Assembly (NCBI GenBank): GCA_002011745.1
Contig: MTOU01000027.1
Location: forward strand, 1 to 64,000
Direction of reading: 5' to 3'
Source of the DNA: Nitrospirae bacterium JdFR-85
GTDB taxonomy: Bacteria; Nitrospirota; Thermodesulfovibrionia; Thermodesulfovibrionales; JdFR-85
Length of the DNA: 64,000 nucleotides
Shown: positions 41,583 through 51,024 of the stretch, one piece after another
How positions within the stretch are numbered: the stretch's first letter is position 1
How the letters are laid out: each line of letters begins with the position of its first letter
Notes under the pieces: model-generated
What the model was told of the DNA's origin: nothing
Databases searched by the model: none
Seen by the model: only the letters and a program-made list of their open reading frames with translations
Made by a program: the position numbers and the translations under genes

Positions 41583-42848
41583 ATGAAGACCTTCTATATT
41601 CACACGCTTGGCTGTCCAAAGAATGTGGTTGATTCAGAGAGCCTATGTGTAACCCTTGAGAGAGCAGGCCTTAAACGTGTATATGAAATCAGCTCAGCAG
41701 ACCTGCTTCTTATTAATACATGTGGATTTATAAAAGAGGCAAAGGAGGAATCAATTGAGGAGATTCTTACAATAGCCTCTGAAAAGAAGAAACAACAGAA
41801 ACTGATTGTCCTTGGATGTCTTTCTGAAAGATACAGGGATATCCTCAGACAGGAGCTACCAGAGGTGGATGCATTCTTTGGGGTGGAAAGCGAGACAGAG
41901 ATACTCTCCTATCTCAACAAAAAGACCTCTTCTCAAAGAATTTTGGTCAAGCCAGATACATTCCCCTATGGCTATATCAAGGTGTCAGAAGGGTGTAACA
42001 GGAGCTGTAGCTTCTGCGCTATACCCTCTATAAGAGGCAAATACAGAAGCACACCACCTGAAGAAGTATTAAAAAGAGCAGAGGCACTTTTGAAGATGGG
42101 AATAAAGGAACTGATACTTGTGGCACAGGATATAACCTCCTATGGCATGGAATTTAAAGGTTACAGCTTGCCAGAACTCCTTCAAGACCTCTGCATGTTT
42201 GATAGAGATTATTGGGTCAGAATTCTTTATCTTTATCCCACTTCTATCAGTGATAGACTAATTAGAGTAATTGATGAAAACAAGAAGATCTGTAGATATC
42301 TGGATATACCGCTTCAACACTCTGTTGAGAGGATCCTTCATTTAATGCAGAGAAGAGGTTCCAGCCGTTATTATCTTGATCTCATCAAGAGACTGAGAAA
42401 GGAACTTCCAGGAGTAGTGTTAAGGACAAGCATAATTGTGGGTTTTCCTACAGAATCAGAAGAGGAATTTGAGAGTCTGCTGGATTTTGTAAGGGTAGCA
42501 GAATTTGAAAACCTTGGAACCTTTGTATATTCAAAAGAAGAAGGCACTGTGGCAGCAGGGATGAAGGGACAACTCCCTGAGAGTATTAAACGGGAGAGAT
42601 ACCATAGACTTATGAGTCTTCAGGCAGAGATCTCGGCGAGAAAAAATAGGGCATTAAAGGGTAGGATATTAGAGGTGTTGATTGATGAGATAGAAGAAGA
42701 CCTTGCAGTAGGTAGATACTATGGACAGGCACCAGAGATAGATGGCGTAGTAATAATTGAAAGGATTGATAGGTTGAAAAGAGGAGAATTCGTGAAGGTC
42801 CTGATCAAAGAGACGGATATCTATGACTTAAGAGGAGAGGTGGTATGA
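41583..42848 (+). CDS. rimO: Ribosomal protein S12 methylthiotransferase RimO
   Basis: A 421-residue radical SAM methylthiotransferase that modifies Asp89 of S12. The N-terminal UPF0004 domain has three Cys (THTLGCPKNVVDSES, NTCGFIKEAKEESIEEI, VLGCLSERY), the radical SAM core has SEGCNRSCSFCAIPSIRGKYRS, and a TRAM domain ends the protein. The SIRGKYRS wording favours RimO over MiaB. It overlaps the M50 protease gene by 4 bases. Confidence 0.95.
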   Translation: MKTFYIHTLGCPKNVVDSESLCVTLERAGLKRVYEISSADLLLINTCGFIKEAKEESIEEILTIASEKKKQQKLIVLGCLSERYRDILRQELPEVDAFFGVESETEILSYLNKKTSSQRILVKPDTFPYGYIKVSEGCNRSCSFCAIPSIRGKYRSTPPEEVLKRAEALLKMGIKELILVAQDITSYGMEFKGYSLPELLQDLCMFDRDYWVRILYLYPTSISDRLIRVIDENKKICRYLDIPLQHSVERILHLMQRRGSSRYYLDLIKRLRKELPGVVLRTSIIVGFPTESEEEFESLLDFVRVAEFENLGTFVYSKEEGTVAAGMKGQLPESIKRERYHRLMSLQAEISARKNRALKGRILEVLIDEIEEDLAVGRYYGQAPEIDGVVIIERIDRLKRGEFVKVLIKETDIYDLRGEVV

Positions 42849-43738
42849 GACAGTATATGCTCCATATTGTACTCTTTCTGCTTACCCTGCTTTCGACCCT
42901 CTTTGCAGGTGCATTGCAACATGGAGTGAATCCCTTTCTGGAACCAGGTAAGATATGGGTGGGTCTGCCCTTTTCTGTTTCTCTCATGGCAATTCTCCTA
43001 ACACATGAACTGTCTCACTATTTTGCCTCCAGAAAACACCATACAAAGGCTACCCTACCCTATTTTATACCAGCACCTTCCATCATAGGTACTTTTGGTG
43101 CCTTTATAAAGATGAAATCACCTATAGTAACGCGAAAAGCCCTTGTGGACATAGGAGCCTCGGGACCGATTGGGGGCTTTATAGTCGCCCTTGGTGTAAC
43201 CATCTATGGACTGATGCACTCTCAGGTGGTAGAACTTCCTCCAGGAGAAGGAGGCCTTATCCTGGGAGACTCCATAATCTTTTCCCTGCTCTCCAGAGTC
43301 ATTTTAGGTACCCCACCAGAGGGCAAGGATGTGCTTTTACATCCTGTCGCCTTTGCAGGCTGGATAGGAATGTTTGTAACCTCAATGAATCTGCTTCCAA
43401 TAGGGCAGCTCGATGGAGGGCATATTGCCTATGCCCTTTGGGGAACAAAAAACCACAGAAGACTCTCCTATACACTCGCCACTGTGCTGGCAGTGGCTGG
43501 TATAGCCAGGCTCTATCTTTATAGTGATTTTTTCAGCTCCCCATTCTTTGATTTCTTAAAAAGAAACCTCTGGGAAGGATGGACAATATGGGCATTTCTG
43601 CTCTTTATTCTCGGGCTTGACCATCCACCAATCATCTACTGGGAAGAACCCCTTTCAAGAGGCCGCAAACTAATAGGCTGGACTGCTTTATTTATCTTTA
43701 TTCTTACCTTCACACCTGTACCATTCAGAGTAATCTAA
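42845..43738 (+). CDS. M50-family site-2 (intramembrane) metalloprotease
   Basis: A 297-residue membrane protease with about six hydrophobic segments. The zinc motif is HELSHYFASRKH (HExxH in LLTHELSHYFA) and the third ligand region is LLPIGQLDGGHIAYAL (LDGGH). S2P proteases cleave membrane anchors such as anti-sigma factors within the bilayer. There is no PDZ domain insertion, so it belongs to the compact group. Coupled to rimO by ATGA. Its substrate is not predictable. Confidence 0.9.
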   Translation: MRQYMLHIVLFLLTLLSTLFAGALQHGVNPFLEPGKIWVGLPFSVSLMAILLTHELSHYFASRKHHTKATLPYFIPAPSIIGTFGAFIKMKSPIVTRKALVDIGASGPIGGFIVALGVTIYGLMHSQVVELPPGEGGLILGDSIIFSLLSRVILGTPPEGKDVLLHPVAFAGWIGMFVTSMNLLPIGQLDGGHIAYALWGTKNHRRLSYTLATVLAVAGIARLYLYSDFFSSPFFDFLKRNLWEGWTIWAFLLFILGLDHPPIIYWEEPLSRGRKLIGWTALFIFILTFTPVPFRVI

Positions 43739-43741
43739 GCC

Positions 43742-44818
43742 TCAGACAAGTACCTTTTCCTGGTCCTCAAATTTCTTTCTCTTTATTTTCTTTGAAGGTT
43801 CTTTTAGATATATTCTGTGCTGTTCAAGTAATGTCTCGGTTGCAGGGCTCACCAGCACTTCATATCCCTTCTTATTATCAATATTAAAGACTCTTACCTT
43901 TACAGATTCATTCCCCCGGGCATCAGAGTATCTTGAGGTAATGGAAGCAGCTATATTGATCTCCTTCTCACCAGCAGTGCCAGTGATGATTGTTACAGGA
44001 CTGCCTACACCAAGCACTCTCATGAGAATATCCTCTGAAGTTGCATAGCTAAGTATGGTCTCATTCTCCTGATGGTTTCTTCCAACCACAGCCTTACACA
44101 AAGGAGAAAGCCTGAAATGTCTACCCACTCTGAGAAGATTAAGTTCCTTTATAGAGGGATCAGGATTATGCAGAAGGAGTTCCCTAAGCCTGTAAGAATA
44201 AGTAGGCTCTGTAAGAAGACACCCACCTGCAGGAGAAGGATAATCTGTAAGCCCAAGCTCTTTTGCAAGTGCCATCTGGGGTTTACGCGTTCTGCCCTTG
44301 AAGTCATAAAGCCTCTGTCTGTCCACCAGTCCCTTCTGTTCAGGAATTGTGGGAGGTAAGAGTTTTGCACTAAGAGGTCTTAGTACAAGACCTTCAACCC
44401 CTGCCTCTTTATCAATCAGAGGAAAGCATTCCCTCCTCTGGCTCATAGGTCTCTGACCCAGGACTTCACCTGTTACCAGAAAATCTGCTCCAATCATTTC
44501 CATAAATGCCTTGGCCTCTTTCAGCATCAGTATACGACAGTCAATACAGGGATTCATATTCTTTCCGTGGCCAAACTTCGGATTCTTTACTATCTCAAGA
44601 AACTTCTCACCAAGATGACAAAGTTTGACCTCAAAGCCAAATTTCTCAGCTGCTGGAAATGGATTCTTGGAACATGAAGACTTATCTGTTATATCACACC
44701 CAAAATGTGTGAGAAAGGTGATGGCAGTAACATCTATACCCTGCTTCAGCAAGACAAGTATTGCCAGTGTGCTGTCAAGGCCACCTGAAAGTAATGCCAC
44801 TGCCCTTGGTCTTTTCAT
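43742..44818 (-). CDS. PP-loop tRNA thiolase-like protein with NFACT-R-like C-terminus
   Basis: A 358-residue protein. The N-terminal PP-loop (VALLSGGLDSTLAILVLLKQG) and the GHGKNMNPCIDCRILMLKEAK segment match ATP pyrophosphatases of the MnmA/ThiI-like thiolase group, with a candidate catalytic Cys pair (CIDC). The middle reads TGEVLGQRPMSQRRE. The C-terminal third (LRVGRHFRLSPLCKAVVGRNHQENE) resembles the NFACT-R/DUF814 RNA-binding fold. I infer a tRNA 2-thiouridine or 4-thiouridine enzyme; the position modified is not established. Overlaps hldA by 4 bases. Confidence 0.75.
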   Translation of the reverse strand: MKRPRAVALLSGGLDSTLAILVLLKQGIDVTAITFLTHFGCDITDKSSCSKNPFPAAEKFGFEVKLCHLGEKFLEIVKNPKFGHGKNMNPCIDCRILMLKEAKAFMEMIGADFLVTGEVLGQRPMSQRRECFPLIDKEAGVEGLVLRPLSAKLLPPTIPEQKGLVDRQRLYDFKGRTRKPQMALAKELGLTDYPSPAGGCLLTEPTYSYRLRELLLHNPDPSIKELNLLRVGRHFRLSPLCKAVVGRNHQENETILSYATSEDILMRVLGVGSPVTIITGTAGEKEINIAASITSRYSDARGNESVKVRVFNIDNKKGYEVLVSPATETLLEQHRIYLKEPSKKIKRKKFEDQEKVLV

Positions 44819-45789
44819 ACTCCATGAACCTCCATAAATTGTATTATCTCCTGTGGGGTGGCTGTAGCAGTGCCCAGTTTTCCCACCACCACCCCTGCTG
44901 CATAGTTTGCCACAATAGCAGCCTCCTTTGCAGAAGCTCCAGCCACATAAGAAGTGGTATAGACTGCTATCACAGTATCACCAGCCCCTGTTACATCATA
45001 AACACTCCTCGCAAAAGTGGGAATATGCACCACCTCCTCATTCCTGAAAAGACTCATTCCTTCCTCTCCACGGGTGATCAGCACTGTATCACACCTGAGC
45101 TTTTTGAGGAGTCTCCTGCCTGCATTTATAAGTGTTTTTTCATCCTTAATTCTGACACCTGCTCCATCAGAGGCCTCTTTAATATTTGGTGTTATAAGCG
45201 AGACATCCCTATACAGCCTGAAATGGCCAATCTTTGGGTCAACCGAAAGAAAGATGTCTCTTTTTTTAAAGTTTTCCACAAGAAATCTCATTAACTTTGA
45301 AGAGACTACACCTTTCTTATAATCAGAAACTATTATTCCATCCCATCTGTTCCGATTATCCCATATAAATTCCTTCAATTTCTCAAAGGTATTATTGCTC
45401 AGCCCTCTGGCATCCTCTCTATCAAATCTTACCACCTGCTGGTTATGGGCTATCACGCGTGTCTTTACTGTGGTGGGTCTTCTGCCCAGAAATACTCCTT
45501 CATTGTTAATACCTCTGTCCTTCAGTATCTTTAACATTGTCTCTCCGTGAATATCCTCTCCCACAACACCAACTACCGTCACCTTTGCCCCGAGAGATAC
45601 AATATTTGCCCCTACATTGGCAGCACCTCCAAGACTATATTCCTCCCTTTTCACCTCAACCACAGGCACAGGAGCCTCGGGTGAGATTCTGTCTACTACT
45701 CCCCAGATATACTGATCAAGGATAAGGTCTCCTACTACTACTATCTCCTTCTTTTTTGCCTCTTTAAAAAGTCTCTTCAGATTCATCAT
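44815..45789 (-). CDS. hldA: D-glycero-beta-D-manno-heptose-7-phosphate kinase (HldA/RfaE1)
   Basis: A 324-residue pfkB-family kinase of the ADP-heptose route to lipopolysaccharide core: VVVGDLILDQYIWGVVDRISPEAPVPVVEV, SLGGAANVGANIVSLGAKV, VDPKIGHFRLYRDVSLITPNIKEA and the DVTGAGDTV nucleotide/catalytic loop. The C-terminal adenylyltransferase of bifunctional HldE is absent; that step would come from a separate gene. It implies an LPS-type outer membrane. Only 14 bases separate its start from the divergent transporter gene. Confidence 0.9.
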   Translation of the reverse strand: MMNLKRLFKEAKKKEIVVVGDLILDQYIWGVVDRISPEAPVPVVEVKREEYSLGGAANVGANIVSLGAKVTVVGVVGEDIHGETMLKILKDRGINNEGVFLGRRPTTVKTRVIAHNQQVVRFDREDARGLSNNTFEKLKEFIWDNRNRWDGIIVSDYKKGVVSSKLMRFLVENFKKRDIFLSVDPKIGHFRLYRDVSLITPNIKEASDGAGVRIKDEKTLINAGRRLLKKLRCDTVLITRGEEGMSLFRNEEVVHIPTFARSVYDVTGAGDTVIAVYTTSYVAGASAKEAAIVANYAAGVVVGKLGTATATPQEIIQFMEVHGV

Positions 45790-45803
45790 AATATTTTACC
45801 ATT

Positions 45804-46679
45804 ATGTGGGTTATTTTATCCTTTTTATCGGCCTTCTTTCTTGCAAGCAGTGATACTGTAACCAAGTATACATTAAGGGATGAAAACGAGTATCTTATTA
45901 CATGGTTAAGATACATCTTCTCTCTACCTGTACTTTTTTTGCTTCTGCCTTTGATAAAAATACCAGAGCTGGACAGGATGTTCTGGCTTGCCACTGCGGT
46001 AGCACTGCCTCTTGAGATTCTGGCAATAGTGTTATATATAAAGGCGATAAAGGTATCTGACCTTAGTATTGTCCTGCCTTTTCTGTCTCTCACTCCTGTA
46101 TTTTTAATCTTTTTCTCATGGATAATCTTGGGAGAGAAGGTCTCAGCAGAAGGCACTATTGGTATAATTCTTGTGGCTACAGGTGGTTACACCCTTCAGG
46201 CATCATCAATCAAAAAAGGATTGCTTGAGCCTTTAAGGGTTCTTTTCAGAAACAGAGGTGTACTATATATGATTGCAGTTGCTTTTGTGTATAGCATCAC
46301 CTCATCACTTGGAAAACTGGCTATACTTCACTCATCAGCCCTCTTCTTTCCGATTCTTTACTTTACCCTTGTAACAGTATTCTTTTCCCCTCTTGTGTGC
46401 CTAAACTTAAAAGGAGATATTTACAGGAAGAACAATTTTAGAAGAGATATAAAAGGAGCAGTACTTGCAGGCACTCTCTATGGACTCATGATAATTACAC
46501 ATATGATAGCCATAAGCATATCAAATGTTGCCTATATGATTGCTATAAAACGTTCAAGTATGTTAATGGGTTCAATATATGGATTTGTGATTTTTAAAGA
46601 AAAAGGTGTAAAAGAGAGAATTTTCGGAGCCTCCCTGATGCTTGCTGGAATAGTACTGATAATCATGGGCTCTGATTAG
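45804..46679 (+). CDS. EamA/DMT superfamily transporter
   Basis: A 291-residue protein with about ten membrane segments in two EamA repeats. Recognisable: N-terminal WVILSFLSAFFLASSDTVTKY, LSIVLPFLSLTPVFLIFFSWIILGEKVS at the end of the first repeat and VAYMIAIKRSSMLMGSIYGFVIFKEK in the second. The substrate is unknown. It starts 14 bases from the divergent hldA, with the AT-rich AATATTTT between them. There is no credible Shine-Dalgarno. Confidence 0.85.
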   Translation: MWVILSFLSAFFLASSDTVTKYTLRDENEYLITWLRYIFSLPVLFLLLPLIKIPELDRMFWLATAVALPLEILAIVLYIKAIKVSDLSIVLPFLSLTPVFLIFFSWIILGEKVSAEGTIGIILVATGGYTLQASSIKKGLLEPLRVLFRNRGVLYMIAVAFVYSITSSLGKLAILHSSALFFPILYFTLVTVFFSPLVCLNLKGDIYRKNNFRRDIKGAVLAGTLYGLMIITHMIAISISNVAYMIAIKRSSMLMGSIYGFVIFKEKGVKERIFGASLMLAGIVLIIMGSD

Positions 46680-46691
46680 AAATAAAAAAAC

Positions 46692-46719
46692 TGGACATTT
46701 TGTAAAGTTATGTTATAAT
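46692..46719 (+). promoter_or_regulatory. Sigma-70-like promoter of the radical SAM gene
   Basis: TGGACA (46692-46697) and TATAAT (46714-46719) are 16 bases apart, upstream of ATG 46783, which has AGGAG. The leader is about 55 bases. Confidence 0.55.
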
Positions 46720-46782
46720 TATAGTAATAGCCTGCCTTGTAAAAAGATAGGGGGCTAAAGAAAATCTTGATTAGGAGTTAAT

Positions 46783-48192
46783 ATGAGAAGAATCTCTTTT
46801 ATTGAAGCGAGGTCCCCAGGTGCACATATATTCAGTAAATTTCCTATTCCACGTCTTGGTTCTGTTCTTCTTGCTACAATGCTTAAACAGAGAGGTTATG
46901 ATGTAAGGGTCTTTATTGAAGATATTGCAGAGCCTGACTGGTCTTATGTAGAGTCTTCTGATCTCGTATGTATCTCAACCATTACATCTACAGCAATAAG
47001 GGCATACCATATTGCAGATATGTTAAGGAAGAAGGGGATGCCTGTAATAATGGGAGGTGCCCATCCTACCTTTATGGCAGAAGAAGCTCTTGAGCATGCA
47101 GACTTTGTTGTAAGAGGAGAGGGAGATATCAGTCTGCCAAGTCTTGTTGAGTCTCTTTCAAAAGGGAAACCGGATATTACTCAGATTGAAGGTATCTCAT
47201 ACAGAGAGAAATCTGGACATATAAGACACAATCCTCCAGGAAAACTACTTGAAGATCTTGATATCCTACCTAATCCAGACTTCTCTCTGGTACATCAATG
47301 GACATCTAAAAATATCTATCCTATCTCTACCTCAAGGGGATGCCCTTATAACTGTAAGTTTTGTTCAGTCATACAGATATTTGGGAGGAAATACCGCTAC
47401 AGGTCTGTAGAAGCGACCCTAAAAGACCTTAAAGAAGCGTCTGTTTTAAATAATAGAACAAAATTTATCGTGGATGACAACTTTGCAGCAAACAAGACCC
47501 GAACAAAACAGATCCTCAGGGGTATGATTGAGGAAGGCATAAAGACATCCTGGTCAGCTCAGGTGAGAACAGAGGTGGCAAAGGATCCTGAACTGCTGCA
47601 ATTGATGGCAGACGCTGGCTGTGATACTCTCTATATAGGCTTTGAATCTATTAATCCTAAAACACTTGCTGCATACAACAAGAAACAGGATGTGAAGGGA
47701 ATCGTGGATTGTATCAGAAAGGTAAAAGAGCATGGGATACATATACATGGAATGTTTGTCTTAGGAGCAGACACGGACGATAAAACCACAATAAAGGAGA
47801 CAGCAGATTTTGCTATAAAATTAGGTATAGACACGGTTCAGTTCGTGATTTTAACCCCACTTCCAGGAACTCCCTTCTTTGAAGAGATGAAGAGAGATGG
47901 TAGGCTCTTACATACGGACTGGTCCAAGTATGATGCTCATCATGTAGTCTTCAAACCAAACCTGATTGATCCTGTAACATTACAGATTGAAACAATTAAG
48001 GCTATGGGTAAGTTTTACTCCTGGAAGTATATTCTAAAGCACCTCGTAAAATTTGAATTCTTCTATGCAGCCATAGGACTCTATGGGAAAAAATCGATCA
48101 AAAAGGGTTTAAAAGAGATAATGAATTATATAGAAAGCTTTGGTATTGACTCAATAATTCCTGAAAGAAAGAGTATATCCCTATCGAGATAA
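46783..48192 (+). CDS. B12-binding-domain radical SAM protein (BchE/P-methylase-like)
   Basis: A 469-residue protein with an N-terminal cobalamin-binding fold (residues 1-150: LGSVLLATMLKQRGYDVRVFIEDI, SDLVCISTITSTAIRAY, VIMGGAHPTFMAEEALEHADFVVRGEGD), followed by a radical SAM core (SRGCPYNCKFCSV, CxxxCxxC), then YIGFESINPKTLAAYNK and FVLTPLPGTPFFEE. Family members methylate or rearrange tetrapyrroles, lipids and cofactors. No neighbouring pathway gene fixes the substrate. Its end overlaps gspM convergently by 12 bases. Confidence 0.9.
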   Translation: MRRISFIEARSPGAHIFSKFPIPRLGSVLLATMLKQRGYDVRVFIEDIAEPDWSYVESSDLVCISTITSTAIRAYHIADMLRKKGMPVIMGGAHPTFMAEEALEHADFVVRGEGDISLPSLVESLSKGKPDITQIEGISYREKSGHIRHNPPGKLLEDLDILPNPDFSLVHQWTSKNIYPISTSRGCPYNCKFCSVIQIFGRKYRYRSVEATLKDLKEASVLNNRTKFIVDDNFAANKTRTKQILRGMIEEGIKTSWSAQVRTEVAKDPELLQLMADAGCDTLYIGFESINPKTLAAYNKKQDVKGIVDCIRKVKEHGIHIHGMFVLGADTDDKTTIKETADFAIKLGIDTVQFVILTPLPGTPFFEEMKRDGRLLHTDWSKYDAHHVVFKPNLIDPVTLQIETIKAMGKFYSWKYILKHLVKFEFFYAAIGLYGKKSIKKGLKEIMNYIESFGIDSIIPERKSISLSR

Positions 48193-48726
48193 TCCACTAA
48201 TCCTTAACCTAACAATAAGACTACCAGGATTACGATAGTTCCTAACCCTTATATTGAGTTCTCTTATCACCATAAATGGAGTGCCTGCTTCAATAGAGTA
48301 CAGAACATTTGAGAGAGATTCTATACTGTCAAACTCTGCATCCAGACTCACTGATATCTCTCTATAATGTCCATATTCCTTGGTCTTCCCCATTCTTTCA
48401 CTCCTTATCCTGCCTCCATTGCTTGTAATGAGTCTTTTTATCCGTTCCTGTAGATTGGCAGATGCGAGGGCAGGGGTCTCGCCTGGTATAAGTCGCAACT
48501 CCTCCTCCTGAAGGGCTTTCTTAAGTTCTGTAAGTTCTTCCTCAATTCCTTCTGAGCTGGCTAAGACATTTTTATATTTCTGGATAGTCCTGAGCTTTAG
48601 TTCCCTCTCCTCTTGGATTATCTCCATGTTGTTTCTGAGATAGGAATATCCATACTGATATATCACAATAAGGCTTAATATAAAAGCCATTACTATGCCT
48701 ATCAAAAGTCTTCTGTGCTGCCACAT
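48181..48726 (-). CDS. gspM: Type II secretion protein GspM-like
   Basis: A 181-residue bitopic protein: short cytoplasmic N-terminus, one membrane helix (LLIGIVMAFILSLIVIYQYGY), a coiled-coil (EIIQEERELKLRTIQKYKNVLASSEGIEEELTELKKAL) and a ferredoxin-like periplasmic domain. It is the last gene of the pseudopilin operon, following the GspL-like gene with 1-base overlap. Identity rests on operon order plus layout; sequence conservation of GspM is weak. Confidence 0.72.
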   Translation of the reverse strand: MWQHRRLLIGIVMAFILSLIVIYQYGYSYLRNNMEIIQEERELKLRTIQKYKNVLASSEGIEEELTELKKALQEEELRLIPGETPALASANLQERIKRLITSNGGRIRSERMGKTKEYGHYREISVSLDAEFDSIESLSNVLYSIEAGTPFMVIRELNIRVRNYRNPGSLIVRLRISGLSR

Positions 48727-50078
48727 TATTCTATCTCCGCCTTTATTCTAAATCTCTCCTTCTTCAACCTCCTGTCTTTAACAGTGGGAGAAGAAAAGCT
48801 TACATTCTTAAGAAGAGGAGACTTCTCCAGTATAGATATAAGGGCTGTGGAGTTATCTGAGAACCCTTCTAATCTTACTGTATTGTTATTTATTACAAAC
48901 GTTGTCAGCCATGTATCCTTGGGAAGCATTATTGAAATTTCCTTCAGAATGTCTACTGCAGTGTATGGAGGTTTAAATTTGCGAATTGTATTGATTCTCT
49001 CCATAATCCTCTCCTTCTCTTTCAACCTCTTTTCTACATCCATCACCTTTGGCTTCAATTCAGCAACCACTCTGGATAGGTATTCAACCTCTTTTTGGGT
49101 CTTTATAAAAGGGATTATCATCATTAAACAGAGAACACCCACAATAAGAAAAATTAGAAAAAAAGTGCCTCTGAAATCTACCCTTGTCTGGGGCCTAATG
49201 CCCATAGACAGTAAATCTAACCTCCTTCTGGTAGACAGAATATATGAGAAGGCTGTAGCCTCTGCTACTGCTTCTGGAAAATTCTCACTCATTCTGATGT
49301 TTCCATAAACTACATTACTTAGAGATAACTCTCTATCAATCCCTAATCTACACCCTATGGATACCACTGTCTCTGGTTCAAAATCCTCAATCCATTTAGG
49401 CTTAGACCAAAGGTCCTCTATGGTGCATGGTTCAGTAGACAGTAATAATGAATTATATACAACCACTTTCTTAAGAGACCCATTGTCATTTTTTACCAGA
49501 AGTAGATCTCTTTTGGCAGTAGCTTCTGAAAGAAATCCTGCAAGGGAGTCTCCATGAAAAGTAATAGCATTTAGTTTTATTCCTTCAGACTCGAATCTTC
49601 TCAGATAGGGTGAAAGGGTATCCCTTTTTACTATATACAAAGTTACCAACAATTCATTTTCATCTGTCCGAATAAGTGAATAATCAAAAAAGACCTCTTC
49701 CTGACTGAAAGGTGTAAACCTGTCCATCTCATAAGCCAGAACCTCACCTATGTTCTCTAATACTGTAACGGGCAGTCTCACGGGAATAATAAGTATCCAT
49801 TCATCAGGTATACAAAATACCACTTCTATGCCTTTGTCTCTTGTTTCTGCCAGTACAGATTTAACAGAGGAGACCACTTCAGCAGGCTCTGGAAATTTTT
49901 CAGGAAAGAGAAACATCTTTGAGAAACTAATCCCTGTTTTATTCATATCTTTCTTCAGATAGGCAAAAGACAGAGCCCCCTTATGAAGAGATACGGCAAG
50001 AATCCTTCTTTTCTTAAGATACTCTTCAAAAGGATTATAGAAAAGAATTTCTTTAACCTTGCTCAGACGTTCTCTCAT
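48726..50078 (-). CDS. gspL: GspL-like (PilM-PilN-like) type II secretion platform protein
   Basis: A 450-residue protein. The N-terminal actin-like/PilM-like part (residues 1-300: RRILAVSLHKGALSFAYLKKD, EVVFCIPDEWILIIPVRLP, YEMDRFTPFSQEEVFFDYSLI) is followed by a membrane helix (GTFFLIFLIVGVLCLMMIIPFI) and a PilN-like coiled-coil plus ferredoxin-like domain (LSRVVAELKPKVMDVEKRLKEKERI, PKDTWLTTFVINN). That composition is what GspL has. It lies between gspK and gspM. Confidence 0.75.
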   Translation of the reverse strand: MRERLSKVKEILFYNPFEEYLKKRRILAVSLHKGALSFAYLKKDMNKTGISFSKMFLFPEKFPEPAEVVSSVKSVLAETRDKGIEVVFCIPDEWILIIPVRLPVTVLENIGEVLAYEMDRFTPFSQEEVFFDYSLIRTDENELLVTLYIVKRDTLSPYLRRFESEGIKLNAITFHGDSLAGFLSEATAKRDLLLVKNDNGSLKKVVVYNSLLLSTEPCTIEDLWSKPKWIEDFEPETVVSIGCRLGIDRELSLSNVVYGNIRMSENFPEAVAEATAFSYILSTRRRLDLLSMGIRPQTRVDFRGTFFLIFLIVGVLCLMMIIPFIKTQKEVEYLSRVVAELKPKVMDVEKRLKEKERIMERINTIRKFKPPYTAVDILKEISIMLPKDTWLTTFVINNNTVRLEGFSDNSTALISILEKSPLLKNVSFSSPTVKDRRLKKERFRIKAEIE

Positions 50079-51024
50079 TATTTATCTCTTTGGTCTTAAT
50101 TCCTCTCTTCCAATATAGGATTTTAAAACCAGCACTATCTAATCTCACGACAGCCTCTAAGGAAGAGGTTCCTCTACCTGAAAATGCCTCTATCCTGAAG
50201 GTGCCTTCATCACCTACTGTCAAAAACCTTCCTACTGAAGCATAGGCACCTCCAATTAATGACTGTAGCTCAGCGGGGTTCCTTATAGGCTGTTCTTTCC
50301 TATACTGGATTACTGTTTCCACAAGTTCCTCACTGAAGCCAGGAATGGAAAGAAGCAGTTCTCTTGGGGCTGTGTTGATATTTAGCATGCCAGAAAGGGA
50401 ATAGACAGTTACGTAATCCCGAAGCCCTTTCTTATTTTCATTTCCATAGAATATATCCTCATCCATTCCTTTAATAAGTAGAAGTTCCTCTACTGCCTCA
50501 AGGTTACTGTTTTTACACCTGTATGGTCTTGGAAGACTGCTGTAGTATTCATCCTCAGCACCATTCAGTCTGTGCAGATTATCCTTGTCACGCCAGTCAA
50601 GCAATGAATCCACTATCACCTCAATCCTCTCTTTTTCAACACCTAAGTGCCTGAGTAAACCCTTTAATATTACATCAGCAGTATGGTTTAAATCCAGTCT
50701 TGTTGACTCTGGATATATCCTTACCCAGTACTCCTCTCCATCTATCGTTCCTCTGTTCAGTAAACCCCTTAGGTTCCAGATATCTTCCTCATCAGGATGC
50801 AGCTTCGCATACTGGATCTCCAGAATAGCTCTGTGTATCGCTCCTTCTAATATGAAATCATTCTTTATCTTATCAGCAAAGAAGACCTCTGAGTCTGTTT
50901 CTATCCTGGTCATATAGGTAAAGGACATCACCATAACCATCAAAAGCACAAGTACCCATAGTACCATTAAAAGGGCTATCCCTCTGATATTATTTAAGTG
51001 TTCTCCTAAGCACCTCAAGAACAT
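50053..51024 (-). CDS. gspK: Minor pseudopilin GspK
   Basis: A 323-residue minor pseudopilin. The N-terminus is prepilin-like with a leader then RGIALLMVLWVLVLLMVMVMSFTYMTRIE; the Glu at position 5 of classical pilins is absent, as usual in GspK. The bulk is a GspK domain: LLDWRDKDNLHRLNGAEDEYY, YTVYSLSGMLNINTAPRELLLSIPGFSEELVETVIQYR (helix-hairpin-helix). Caps the pseudopilus tip with GspI and GspJ. Overlaps gspL by 26 bases and gspJ by 35. Confidence 0.9.
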   Translation of the reverse strand: MFLRCLGEHLNNIRGIALLMVLWVLVLLMVMVMSFTYMTRIETDSEVFFADKIKNDFILEGAIHRAILEIQYAKLHPDEEDIWNLRGLLNRGTIDGEEYWVRIYPESTRLDLNHTADVILKGLLRHLGVEKERIEVIVDSLLDWRDKDNLHRLNGAEDEYYSSLPRPYRCKNSNLEAVEELLLIKGMDEDIFYGNENKKGLRDYVTVYSLSGMLNINTAPRELLLSIPGFSEELVETVIQYRKEQPIRNPAELQSLIGGAYASVGRFLTVGDEGTFRIEAFSGRGTSSLEAVVRLDSAGFKILYWKRGIKTKEINNERTSEQG

